Source: Pyrus communis (lineage: Eukaryota; Streptophyta; Magnoliopsida; Rosales; Rosaceae). Taken from it: a stretch of 64,000 bases of DNA. The stretch lies in assembly GCF_963583255.1 (NCBI RefSeq), contig NC_084803.1, positions 10,390,122 through 10,454,121 on the forward strand. Direction: 5' to 3'. Numbering within the stretch: the stretch's first letter is position 1; each line of letters opens with the position of its first letter. The notes below the pieces were generated by a model. The model saw only the letters and a list, made by a program, of their open reading frames with translations, was not told where the DNA came from and did no database searches. Of this stretch, positions 21,843 to 32,179 are shown one piece after another. The position numbers and the translations under genes were made by a program.

Positions 21843-23972
21843 CTAACGACCGATTTCAGCAATCTTGGTCCAAGATTTCAGAGATCTGTCATCGTAGTCT
21901 ATTTCATACAATGCAAAGTGAGTTATGGGGAAGGTCAAGCTAGTAATGCTCTCGTCGAGAATATTAACAATTTCTCCAGCTTTTTTCCTTTCTTCTTCCG
22001 TCAACTTCCCGTAGAGGAGACTCAAATATGGCATAGAACCTGCATCAAATATTGCACACACGCAGATTACATACGTACATTCCCGTCAACACTTTAAGAA
22101 ATTAAGTCACGGTAAACAACAACTTACTGTTGTAGAAACCGAAATGGTAGCTCCAACGTTGGGCATTTTCAAACAACTAAGAAAAGAAGGTGTAATGATA
22201 AGTGAGTCTATTCAAGCTCAAACCAAAACGAGAAAGATGAAAAGGAAACAAAACAGAACAAAACAAAACATCAAGAAAATCAATATGTATTAAAAAGGGA
22301 TCGAGAAAATATATACCTCTCGATCCATCAATAATGAAACACACTGGTGATAGTAATTCTTAGTAACCACCCGATCAACTTTAGCAACGATGTCATCCAT
22401 AGGAGCAAATCTAAACTTGTTAAGGGCATCCTCACGACTCATCATCTGGATGGATCCCAGGATGGGGATGTGAGGTTCGATCTCCGGCCCACCAAACTCT
22501 GCCTGGAGGCCCTCCATCACCTTCTTGATTCTATGGGAAACATCAGCCGGTGGAATGGCCCAAACCGAATACGAGTACAACCTCCGGCAACTTTCCCTCT
22601 TCCCGTCTACCACCACCATCGCATCTTCATCTTTATCTGAGCAAGTATTCTCTATGCTCTTAAGCTTGTGGCTGCGTCCCATGACCGAAACTATGCTATT
22701 CACATAAACAATAATACTATCTTTATCTTCTGTTTCAATGGGAATATGCTTAAGCTTTTTGGTACAAAGATTAAAGAAAACTACGTGTCCATCACTGTCA
22801 ACCATAAGCCACTCATCGCCCCACAACGCCACAGGTCCAGACCTACGTATCTGATCATCTGTGCCCTCAATGGTCAAGTGTTTTGTCCAAGCACCCTTAA
22901 AGTCATCATCCATCACCCACATTTCATAAGGTTCAGGATATCGACGATGGTCCACACTAAGGGCAAAAAAAGCAACTGATTCATTCCAAACAGTAAGCTT
23001 CAAATAGAGGTGATTCGACCGCACAAACTGTTGGAGCTCAGATGGTAAGGGTATACCGTGAAATACCTCACGACTTGTATCGAAGGAAATGATCAATTTC
23101 CCATTCGCATGGAATCGATGCCCAACTCCGTCAAATGGACATAATTCCTTATCTTGCTCAATTCCCAGCCAATAACACATTCCCTTGAAGGACATCTGGA
23201 AATCCTCAGGCCAAAACAAAGTAGTTTCGGTTTCTAAAGAATCTGTGTTGATCTCTTCCCAAAAATCACAACCCATGGTGTATACTACTGCCTTGTGCCG
23301 ACTAAGAAATGTCCGGCAGTCTTCATCTACCTCTTGAAAATAAGTAGTAAAGGTCACAACTTTGTACTCATTAGACATGGGATCATAGCCAAATCCAGTA
23401 TGAAAACCAGTTTCCATATGTTCTTGCCGATCGTAATCATCCGGCTGGTCCAAGGGCCACATTGGAAGGCATGGCTCATCGGGAATACGATTGAATTCCC
23501 CAATTCCGGGATTGCATAAAACTAGGCCACTCTCACTAGATAGTAAAACAATGCCATTGCAGTGGCCTTGGATACGAAATTGTTGTTCCGGCACTCCGAT
23601 ATTTTGAATCAAAGATTGAGGAATAATGATGTCCTGGACACCAACAAGAGAGCAGCTATTGCTATGCTCGTCATCAGTATTATCATCGTCTTTGAAAAAC
23701 TCAAGAAATGATAATACTTCTTCAGTCTCCTCCTTCTTAGTGGTCTCCTCCTCCTCCTCCTCCTCCTCATGCTGCCGCTGCACTACTAATCGCGCCAAAA
23801 AGACGTGGAGAGTGGTGAGATTGTTGTTCGCGGAGTTGGAGAGGTGCTTTGACAGAAAACCCGCATTGTTGATGAGAGCAGACCACCATTTAGAGACACA
23901 TTTGAATCGCATCAGAGTTTTGGGAGGCAGAGTTAGTAGGATTTTCACCAACATATCTTGTCCCATTTTCAT
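21843..23972 (-). CDS. SLF/SFBB-like F-box protein fused to a cyclic-phosphodiesterase-like domain
   Basis: Three exons, 22317-23972, 22128-22176 and 21843-22039, keep frame across both GT/AG introns and give 633 residues. Residues about 3-45 are an F-box (ILLTLPPKTLMRFKCVSKWW), which in SCF ubiquitin ligases binds SKP1. A glutamate-rich insert follows (about 72-90), then an F-box-associated domain of S-locus type (LCNPGIGEFNRIPDEP, GFGYDPMSNEYKVV, SFKGMCYWLG, YEMWVMDDD) to about 430. From about 468 the protein becomes a 2H phosphoesterase like plant cyclic phosphodiesterase (YSVWAIPPADV, EFGGPEIEPHI, KLTEEERKKAGEI), which opens ADP-ribose 1'',2''-cyclic phosphate. Its first HxT motif is His501-Ile-Pro503 and its second is Tyr573-Leu-Ser575, so catalysis is probably lost. 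The gene is about 8 kb from the S-RNase-lineage gene and on the same strand. The role of the fusion is unknown; the intact 1.9-kb frame argues against a pseudogene. Confidence 0.87.
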
Positions 23973-24039
23973 TTTGCCGCTGCAACACTCCTCGCGCTCT
24001 CTCTCTAACGATAAACAACAAATTATGAAATTTTTTTAA

Positions 24040-24620
24040 TTAATATTTCTAAGAAGAAAAAATCACAAACAGTAAACTAATTCAGATTTTAGATCAAATC
24101 TTTGATTAATTCTCGGAAGCAAGGTCCAATTACATACATCCTGATCTGCGTGTGTGCATATCATCACCATAGAAACTGATTAGGATTAGTAAGTAAAGAT
24201 TTTAATTACTTGTTGCAGAAATTACCGGAGACGAAAGAGACCCCCGCCGGAGAAGGAGTCGATGGAGGCCGCACCTGCTGGTTTTGTGTTCTGCTCTACG
24301 ACAGTGATGATAGACCGAGTGTGAGAGATGTGTTTCTTCAACCCTGTACCTCAAAAGTTGGGCCCACATAATATCATCCATTGCTTTCTTTGTGGGCCTC
24401 ATGGAACATGTTATTTGATTTTAACCCGAGTTCATTTCTTCTGTCACATCGTGTCAACATGGCATAATGTGGATTATACCTTGATTTTAGCCTGCATTAT
24501 ACTATGAAGATACATTATTTGAAAAAAAAATGTATAATATTTGCATTTCTTAGAGTAGATCTGAATCATGTCAATTTTAATGTATTGAGATATGCATTCA
24601 TTGTATCTATATTTTGGGTA
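24040..24620. repeat. Upstream block of the F-box gene, shared with 37837-38600
   Basis: Direct repeat of 37837-38600, anchored by CGGAAGCAAGGT, CATAGAAACTGATT, TTGTTGCAGAAATTACC and GAAAGAGACCCCC. Its distal half is also related to the reverse complement of about 15560-15960 upstream of the S-RNase gene. It probably holds the F-box gene promoter. Confidence 0.75.
24046..24226 (-). promoter_or_regulatory. Possible 5' leader intron of the F-box gene
   Basis: The minus strand has a donor-like CTCCG/GTAATT at about 24226 and an acceptor-like TTTTTCTTCTTAG at about 24046, upstream of the ATG at 23972. The GC-rich stretch 24227-24300 would be the first untranslated exon. This is proposed from the splice-like sites only. 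Confidence 0.3.
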
Positions 24621-25903
24621 AATATCAGTTTACTACTCTTAAGTTTCGTGATTTTCAACATTTGGTACATAAAATTTTTTTCGTCCCAGAGTCATATCTA
24701 AAGTGTTAATTTTGGGACAGTCTCATACATCCGTTAGTCAAACTATTAACTCTGCCTTTAACTGATGATGTGGCGCCTATGTGGACAACGACTGTACACC
24801 ATGTGTCATGAAGGGATCCACGTGGAAATTAAAAATTCAAAAAAATAATTATTTAAAGAAAAGTTAAAAAAAAAAAAAAAAAAAAAACCAAAAGCAAAAC
24901 CCAGATTGTCTTCCCTAAATCCCCCCATGCCCACCTTCCCACCTCTATCACCCGCAACCACTTCCCTCCCCATTGCACCTCTATCCCACCTTCTCCCATC
25001 CCCCATCATCCCTCCCAAAAATCTCGTCGTCGCCACCCGAGCCCACCTACTTCTCCCATCCCCAAAAATCCCGTCGTCGCCCTCCTTCTCCCATTCCACC
25101 ATCCCTTCGAAGCCGTTGATGGCGAGGTCTAAATCCTTGAGGTTTTTGAGACGACCCAGTGAGTCGAGAATCTCGCCAACTAAGCTTCACTCGGTGAGCT
25201 AAAGCACCTCAAGGTTCGTCAAATTGCCGAGCTCGACCGGGATCCGACCCGAGTGAAATAGGTTGTAAGAAAGGTTGAGCATTTTTAGTGTGGAAATGTT
25301 GCCGAGAAACGGAGGGATGGTGCTTTCGATGAGATTGTAGACGAGAGAGAGGACCTCGAGTTTCTGGAAGCGGTCTAAGGAGTCGGGAATTGGTCCGGAG
25401 AAATTGTTTCCGGTGAGGTTGAGGTATTTGAGGTTAGGGAGAGTGGCAGGGAGGGTGCTGGTGAGAAGGTTTTGGGAGAGGTCAAGGTGCTCGAGATTTT
25501 GACAAGGGAAAAGTGAGGGAGGGAGGGTGAGGAGGGAAGTGGTTGCGAATGATGGGGGTGGGAGGGTGGGCACGGGGGGATTTAGGGAAGACAATCTGGG
25601 TTTTGCTTTTGTTTTTTGTTTTTTTTTTGTTTTTTTTTTTTTGTTTTTTTTTTAACTTTTCTTTAAATAATTATTGTTTTGAATTCTTAATTTCCACGTG
25701 GATCCTTTAATGACACGTGGCGTCCAGTCATTGTCCACATAGGCGTCACATCATCAGTTAAAGGCAGAGTTAACAGTTTGACTAACGGATGTATGAGACT
25801 GTCCCAAAATTAACACTTTAGATATGACTCTGGGACGAAAAAAACTTCATGTACCAAATGTTGAAAACCATGAAACTTGAGGGTAGTAAACTGATATTTA
25901 CCC
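24616..25903. mobile_element. MULE-like element with long inverted repeats and a captured LRR-kinase fragment
   Basis: The ends GGGTAAATATCAGTTTACTA and its complement open inverted arms of more than 300 bp (24616-24935 and 25565-25903). The interior carries an LRR receptor kinase fragment and no transposase, which is the Pack-MULE pattern. The inverted repeat continues 30 bp outside the termini into host-like DNA (24583-24615 and 25904-25935), so normal direct target duplications are absent; this suggests a rearranged insertion. Poly-A and poly-T tracts lie at the inner part of the arms. Confidence 0.7.
25105..25515 (-). pseudogene. LRR receptor kinase (HAESA/HSL1-like) ectodomain fragment
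   Basis: Five or so leucine-rich repeats are readable: NLEHLDLSQNLLTSTLP, LKYLNLTGNNFSGPIPDS, KLEVLSLVYNLIESTIP, LKMLNLSYNLFHSGRIP, then, past a stop near 25199, LGRLKNLKDLDLAINGF. Spacing and wording match the N-terminal repeats of HAESA-like kinases, which perceive peptide hormones at the plasma membrane. No signal peptide, membrane segment or kinase is present, and in-frame stops interrupt it. Confidence 0.75.
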
Positions 25904-26021
25904 AAAATATAGATACAATGAATGTATATCTCAATCTCTGAAATACTTCAAAAAATGAAATTAAACTAAATTTTGGGACGGAATACAAAAGGTCTACCGA
26001 TTTACTTTCCATATTAAAGAC

Positions 26022-26128
26022 ACATTTGAATTGCATCAGAGTTTTGGGAGGCAGAGATAGTAGAATTTTCACCAACATATCTTGTCCCATTTTGTTGCAA
26101 CACCAGTCGCGCTCTCCCTCTAACGATT
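26022..26128 (-). pseudogene. 5' fragment of a second F-box gene copy
   Basis: From ATG at 26088-26090 the minus strand reads MGQDMLVKILLSLPPKTL and then MQFKCV, nearly identical to the start of the F-box/phosphodiesterase gene, then diverges after the FKCV codons at about 26022. The leader also matches (23973-24010 versus 26091-26128). Beyond 26128 the homology is broken by a LINE with a nested hAT and resumes at 29890-29948, then again after the copia element at 37837. It cannot make a product. Confidence 0.85.
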
Positions 26129-26302
26129 TTTTATTTTTTATTTTTTGGACAAGAGGTAGGATTTCATTAAGGGCAGAGCCCAGAAGCCAAATAGCAATAC
26201 AAGGAAGAAAGACAGAACAGGTAGAGCACGACACAAAAGCGAGGCTGAGTTCCAATCTACTATCTTTCCCAAACGCAGCTTCCAAAGTTTTATTGGGGGG
26301 GG
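26129..26302 (-). mobile_element. 3' end of a truncated LINE (part 1)
   Basis: On the minus strand this ends in an A-rich tail (AAAAAATAAAAAATAAAAAA at about 26129-26149) next to the F-box fragment. It is continuous with 29596-29889 once the hAT is removed. Non-LTR retrotransposons end in such tails and are often 5'-truncated. Confidence 0.55.
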
Positions 26303-29300
26303 CAGTGGCGGATCCAGGATTTTAAACTCGGGGGGTCCCAATAATAAAGGTTAAAAAATTTATAGATAAAAATAACATTGAAAAGTTAAATATAATACAT
26401 TTTATTCAAAAATCATTTGCATAACAATATTACAAGCTATAAAATCCTAATTCAAGCGTCCACGACGAGGTTTCATGGTCTGAAAATGTTCCATGATAGC
26501 TTCATTACCAATACATGAAAAAACATCTTTCTCAATGTAAACAACTAAGCTGTCACTCAACCATTGATCTCCCATTTTGTTGCGAAGTGGACCCTTAATG
26601 ATATTCATAGCGGAAAATGCCCTCTCCACTGAAGCAGTTGCAACCGGTAAAACCAAAGCCAACTGAACAAGCAAATATACATATGCAAATGTTCGATGCA
26701 ACCCTTTCTCCACCATTTTCTTAGCAAGCTCATTAATTCCCCGCAATTGAGAAAAATCATTATCAGAACGCACAAAATGAATGTAAATATCAAGTTGATC
26801 TTGAAGTGCCAATCTATCTCGATCCGTGAAATCTTTAGGATACATATGAGCAAGGCGAACAAGCTTCTCTTTATCAAAAGCTACAAATGAATCATTCGGA
26901 CTCAAGCATGCCAAGCAAATAAGCAATTCGGTATTACCTTCAGCGAAGCGATCATCTAATTCTGTAAGTTGGAAATCAATGATCTCGAAAAAGAGCTCCA
27001 CTTTGTAATGATGATGATTGGTCTTTCTTGGAGCCTTACGCAATGACTTCCCTTGAATGACATATAAATCATCCATATTAGGCACCTCAATTTCATGTTC
27101 AATACAAAAAGATGATACTTTATCAACCAAAAGATCAAAATTTTCATCATTCCTCATGCAACGTAGTTGTTCTTTACATGTCTTGACTAAAGCCATTGCA
27201 TTCACAATCTCTTGACCTTTTTTTTGCAATGCTTGTGACAAATCGTTTGTAACTCCTAATATGGATTTCATCAAAAAGAGGAGGAACACAAACTCAAAAG
27301 ATTGTAAATCTTTTAATAACCTTTTTGCTTCACCAGCACTATCATTGTAGCAATCTTCAACAATCATGTCAAGCACATCCACCACAGATGAGAACATTGT
27401 AATCAAACTAATCAAAGCACCATAATGTGAATTCCACCGTGTATCCCCAGCACGTTTGAGACTAGTTTCTTGATTTAACCCTTGCCCCGTTTCAAGACAA
27501 TCATTTTCAATAGCTTTCAAGAGATTTTCTTGTTGTTTCTCTCTAAGTGCATCACGACGCTTACATGAGCATCCAACAACATTTACCAAACTATTAGTCA
27601 ATGTGAAAAAAGCGGCAACATCGGAGTTTTTCTTTGCTACGGCAACAAGAGCTAATTGTAGTTGATGAGCAAAACAATGAACATAAAATGCACAACTTTC
27701 TTCATCCAAAATTTTTTTTTTAAGGCCATTGAACTCACCTCTCATATTACTCGCACCATCATAACCTTGACCTCGTAGGTTGGAGTAGCTCAAGTCATGT
27801 AGTTTCAAGAACTCATCAATGGACTCCTTTAGTTTACTTGAAGTTGTTTCGGTAACATGTTGGACTCCCACGAACCTTTCAATTACTTGACCTTTGTTGT
27901 CCACATAACGCAAAATCACCGCCATTTGCTCCTTTGTTGAAATATCACGTGATTCATCTACCATTATAGAAAAGAATTTACTCTCTTTCACTTCTTTCAT
28001 AATAGCCTTAATAGTTTCGAAGGCACATGAATTGACAATATCTTTTTGAATTGAATGAGCTATTAGCTTGAGATTTCCCGGAGCATTTTCCAACACAACT
28101 TCCTTTATTTTCTCATCATGATCTGCAAGGAATTGCAAGAGCTCTAAATAATTCCCCCTATTATTCGAAGTGACACTTTCATCATGGCCACGAAAAGGAA
28201 GGCCTTGTCGCAACAAGAACTTAGTGCAATCTATTGATGCATTCAAGCAAAGACGATATTTCATACACTCTTCTTCTGATTGTTTGATCACAACTGCTTC
28301 AATATGTGTCTTTTGGTTCATTAGATAACTAGCCGCTTCTCTAGCTTTATTGTGGAAACTACCAATAGGACCAACATGTTTGTCAAAACATTCTCTTGCA
28401 TTCTTCCATTTCTTAAAGCCTACCCCAGTGAAGGCATCGCTTCCTAATTGTGAAAAGTTGATTTTAAAGAGATAGCAATGAAGACAAAATGCCGCATCTT
28501 TAGATATACTATACTCCAACCAATCATATTCTTCAAACCACGAAACAACAAATCGTCGCTTTTTCTTTGCATGCAAAGTGTATGGGAACTCATACTTTGT
28601 AGGCCTACAAGGTCCCATTTGCAAATATGCTCTGCGGACCTCATCTTGAATATTAGAAGGATAGTCCTTCATTCGAATTCTTTTTCCCGGGTCTCTCTCA
28701 AGATTATTAAAATCAATGTCACACTCAATTTGTCTTGAGCTCGAACTACCCGAACAAGTAGATGGTGCTATTGGCTTTGGCTTGAAAAATCTTTCCATAT
28801 TTCTTATTTCTAAACTACACATTTAACCAAAAACACAAAACATATACCTATCAACCAATAAACAAAAATTCCTTATTTCTTATTTCTAAACTACACATTT
28901 AACAAAAAATACAAACATATACCAATTACCCAATAAACAAAATTTCCATCTAAATTCTAATGATCAAATGAGTATAAACATAAAACATATCAACAATCAT
29001 ATCAATAATAGACTAAAAATCTTCATCAATATCTAATATAATTTAATTGAGATTAGATTAGAATACCAAAAAACTTACTTGAATTGTGAACCAAATAGTG
29101 GTGACCTAGAGATTTGGGGAGGTATGATATTAGAGTAATAAAATTATAATATGGGATTGGGTGTGGGATTTAGAATTTTAGGGTTTTGAAATCTGAGGAG
29201 TTGGGGATTGGAAATTGGATGAATATGTTAAAGCTGGGCATTGGGGGAAGCAGAAAAGAAATTTGGGTGAATATGTTATTGGGCATTGGGGGAAGCAGAA

Positions 29301-29595
29301 CAACGGGAAATGGGGGAAGGGTGGGACAGTGGGGAATGATGTGGGTTAGGGGAGGGATTTAAAATAATGGGCAAACACTTTGGGTGGGATTTAAAAAATA
29401 ATTTAAAACAATTGGCCAAAACTCTGTTGTTTTGGGCCAATTATTTTCTTTCTTCTCCGGTCATCTTCTCCGATAAGAAGATGTCGCACCTGCAACCTGC
29501 ACTGCATGAGGGGTCCCCAGAAAATTTCTAGTAGCGATTTAGGGTCGTCGAAGGGTCCTGGGACCTCTCAGGTCCCTCTGTGGATCCGCCACTTG
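26303..29595 (-). mobile_element. hAT transposon, autonomous-looking
   Basis: Terminal inverted repeats CAGTGGCGGATCCA (left) and TGGATCCGCCACT (right) bound a 3.3-kb element with one long uninterrupted transposase ORF. It sits in a G-run on both sides (8 G on the left, 13 on the right), which fits an all-G 8-bp target duplication but cannot prove it. It is inserted in a LINE fragment. Confidence 0.88.
26447..28822 (-). CDS. hAT-family transposase with TTF-type zinc finger
   Basis: An intact 791-residue ORF; Met9 is an alternative start. In order: a TTF-type zinc finger region (about 70-170, with AAFCLHCYLF), the transposase catalytic core with a likely first acidic residue in FFSIMVDESRDIS and a second in GQGYDGASNMRG, an HCFAHQLQLAL stretch, a helical insertion, and the C-terminal hAT dimerisation domain with VATASVERAFSAMNIIK, whose glutamate completes the acidic triad. 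Such enzymes cut the element out and insert it with 8-bp duplications. The lack of any stop over 2.4 kb among otherwise ruined elements points to recent activity. Confidence 0.93.
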   Translation of the reverse strand: MCSLEIRNMERFFKPKPIAPSTCSGSSSSRQIECDIDFNNLERDPGKRIRMKDYPSNIQDEVRRAYLQMGPCRPTKYEFPYTLHAKKKRRFVVSWFEEYDWLEYSISKDAAFCLHCYLFKINFSQLGSDAFTGVGFKKWKNARECFDKHVGPIGSFHNKAREAASYLMNQKTHIEAVVIKQSEEECMKYRLCLNASIDCTKFLLRQGLPFRGHDESVTSNNRGNYLELLQFLADHDEKIKEVVLENAPGNLKLIAHSIQKDIVNSCAFETIKAIMKEVKESKFFSIMVDESRDISTKEQMAVILRYVDNKGQVIERFVGVQHVTETTSSKLKESIDEFLKLHDLSYSNLRGQGYDGASNMRGEFNGLKKKILDEESCAFYVHCFAHQLQLALVAVAKKNSDVAAFFTLTNSLVNVVGCSCKRRDALREKQQENLLKAIENDCLETGQGLNQETSLKRAGDTRWNSHYGALISLITMFSSVVDVLDMIVEDCYNDSAGEAKRLLKDLQSFEFVFLLFLMKSILGVTNDLSQALQKKGQEIVNAMALVKTCKEQLRCMRNDENFDLLVDKVSSFCIEHEIEVPNMDDLYVIQGKSLRKAPRKTNHHHYKVELFFEIIDFQLTELDDRFAEGNTELLICLACLSPNDSFVAFDKEKLVRLAHMYPKDFTDRDRLALQDQLDIYIHFVRSDNDFSQLRGINELAKKMVEKGLHRTFAYVYLLVQLALVLPVATASVERAFSAMNIIKGPLRNKMGDQWLSDSLVVYIEKDVFSCIGNEAIMEHFQTMKPRRGRLN

Positions 29596-29889
29596 GGGGG
29601 GGGGGGGAACCAGAGAGGATGGGGGCCTTATGACCCAAACATCAGAATGCATCCCTCTTTTACATTGCAAAGCAACCCAATCGGTTGCACAATTCGCTTG
29701 ACGAGGAACCACCGCCAGTTAATCGAATGAAAACGATTGGAGAAATTTCGAATTTGGATTAGCAAGGGAAAAATGGTCCAGTTTCCGTTCTTGAAGTCAC
29801 CCTTGATGTTGCTGATGAGCTCCAGAGAGTCGAACTCAAAGACCATATCCTGAAAATTGTTGTGGGTCGCTGGCGGTGGATTATACATG
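29596..29889 (-). pseudogene. LINE RNase H-domain remnant (part 2)
   Basis: The minus-strand frame with EFDSLELISNIKGDF, PLLIQIRNFSNRF and INWRW matches the C-terminal RNase H region of plant L1-type elements (the part ending in the usual W-R-W-hydrophobic pattern). The frame is then lost. It joins 26129-26302 across the hAT insertion. Confidence 0.65.
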
Positions 29890-29948
29890 AAATTGATTAA
29901 GCTTTTTAATTAAGATTTCTAAGAATAAAAAAAAAATCATATACAAGA
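29890..29948. repeat. Isolated piece of the duplicated F-box upstream region
   Basis: TTTTTAATTAAGATTTCTAAGAA resembles 24030-24060 just upstream of the intact F-box gene. It is stranded between the LINE/hAT and the copia element. Confidence 0.6.
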
Positions 29949-29993
29949 TGTTGGAAAAAGCTATGGAAAAACTGCTATATATTTTATTATAAA

Positions 29994-30921
29994 TGTAGAC
30001 ATCGAAATTTCAGTAAAATAAATGTTAACCAATGTATTAAAATTACAACATTTATTTACTTCACCAACCTCACACACTTACTTCACCAACAACATCCACT
30101 TACTTCACCTACAACCTCCACTCACTTCACCTACAACCTCCACTCACTTCACCAAAAAAATGAATGGTGGTGATTCACTCTCAAAGCCTATAAATAGGCT
30201 TCTCCATCAAGAGGAATAGGGGGGGACCAAAACCTTGAAGCCTTAAAGTTCTAAAGCTCTCAAGAAAATCCCGAAGGATCAAGAAAGCACTCTTTGTTCT
30301 TCGTCAAATCCTCCTTCAAGATCAAGCCCCAACGGCCCTTGAAGAACTCCCACCAACTCAAGATCAAGCCCCGACGGCCCCTTGAAGAAAGTGTTCATCA
30401 TTCATCATCTGTTCATCCTAAGATCAAGCCCCAACGGCCCTTTGGATCAACAACCTCAACAAATCCACACATCCAATCGTTCTTCAAGACTAAGCCCAAA
30501 CGCCCCTTGAAGATCTGCTCATCCATCAACCTTCAAGATCAAGCCCAAAAGCCCTTGAAGAAATCCATACACCCATTCTTCAAGATCAAGCCCAACGCCC
30601 CTTGAAGATCCATTCATCAACTGTTCATCCTAAGATCAAGCCCTAACGGCCCTTTGGATCAACAACCTCAACAAACCCATACACCCATTCTTCAAGATCA
30701 AGCCCAATGCCCCTTGAAGATCCGTTCATCAACTGTTCATCCTTAGATCAAGCCCCGACGGCCCTTTGGATCAATAACTCATCCACAAACCTACACCCTA
30801 CGAAGATAGAATCAGAGGACCAAATTTGAGAGAGATCGTAACCCCAAAATCATTAAACACAAAAATATTATTTTTGTACGCGTATTCTTGTTTCTTGTTT
30901 CAGGAATTTTTCGTGTTCACA
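29994..30921. mobile_element. Solo LTR with internal tandem repeats, nested in a copia LTR
   Basis: Begins TGTAGACATCG and ends GTGTTCACA, flanked by the 5-bp duplication ATAAA (29989-29993 and 30922-30926). The other copia LTR lacks it. About ten imperfect copies of a unit with AGATCAAGCCC and CGGCCCTTGAAG fill 30310-30775, and one frame reads KIKPQRPLK repeatedly. This is probably not a gene. Confidence 0.85.
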
Positions 30922-32179
30922 ATAAACTATTAAATAACACACAATAGAATCTCTATAAATGCAAGAAAAACAAGGAATAGAAGAACCTTAAGATATCGAG
31001 GCTAAAATTTAATTCTATAGCCTTAAGACAAGATTGCCCCTCGGTGGTGCCTCAAGGTTTGTGTTGGCAAATGTCTCCCAGGATACAATGATGATTCTCT
31101 TTGCGAAAGTAGCACTCCAATCCACAAAGAACAGCGAACCAAAAGTGTTTAAAACCCTCTCTTTCTTGAACACTAAACTACTCTAATTTCTATATGATTT
31201 ATGGATGCAAAACTATATCTAAAATGCTTGACTTGGTGGTCTATTTATAGGCATTAATATGCCCTATTTTCAAAGGATGCGTCTGCTTCCAAAGGATAGA
31301 GGTTGCGTCTGCTTCGAAGTCAAGGGATGAACCCTTTGTTGAATCTTACATCTGTTTGCAAATGACAAAAAGCTGCAACCTTTGTTCAAACATACACAAC
31401 CCTTGAAAATCTGCCGGTCAAACCTTTCCATGACCATTTTCCATAATAAAATAAAATTAAAAAGGAACAATTGCATATTGCAATATATAGGCAGTCAAAG
31501 ACTAACCCACTTTTCCATTTTAATTTTCATTCACTTGAATATTTAATATTTAAATATTAATAATACTAATATTTAAATTATTAAATTTCGAACAATCCCC
31601 ACATGAATGAAAATTAATAAAATTTAATGCAAATGAAGATGCAGACACTTAAAGAGAGTTTAATTGGACAAATACCGTATGGGGAAAGGTAGCTTTTGGC
31701 TTTGAACCTTCCTTAGTGAAATATTATCGGATTTACTAGCTAATCAGTGAACGCAATGTCTTGAACTGCTCAGCCGTTGATGTAAACCAAGACAATAATA
31801 TTCACACAGTATTCCTCCTAACACATATGATTCTACGGTTGTGTTCATTTTGGCCCTAAACAATTCCGAGTAATCTTGAGTGCTTTAGAGAATTTAGCCT
31901 TATAATTCTCATAGAAACGGCCACTTTTCACACTCATGTAGGTGATATCCCATGAAGAGTATCCTGCACAATACCCCACTTGTTATTTCCAAGTATAGGA
32001 ATCATTGAAAGCAAAACTTATCCTAAACACGCTGCAGAAAGCACTGTTTCATCATAGGACATGGGTTGGAGATTATCTCCGCAGTGCTCCCATTGAATCA
32101 TCCACAATTCGGTTGTCCCTTTTGAACCTAGATCTTGGGATTTCCAGTCAACTAGGTTGGGTTGCCATTATGGCGATTC

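Noticed and set aside
22347..22979. Plus-strand ORFs opposite the F-box gene (also 23626-24039)
   Set aside because: These are antisense shadows of the minus-strand coding exon with no motifs of their own.
24906..25202. Pro/Ser-rich plus-strand ORF
   Set aside because: It is the complement of the captured LRR fragment and the inverted arm of the MULE-like element.
30294..30605. Repetitive protein with KIKPQRPLK units
   Set aside because: The frame lies entirely in a solo LTR and follows a DNA tandem repeat; there is no start context or conservation argument.
30300..30780. CRISPR-like array
   Set aside because: The repeats are imperfect, have no unique spacers of constant size and lie in a plant LTR.
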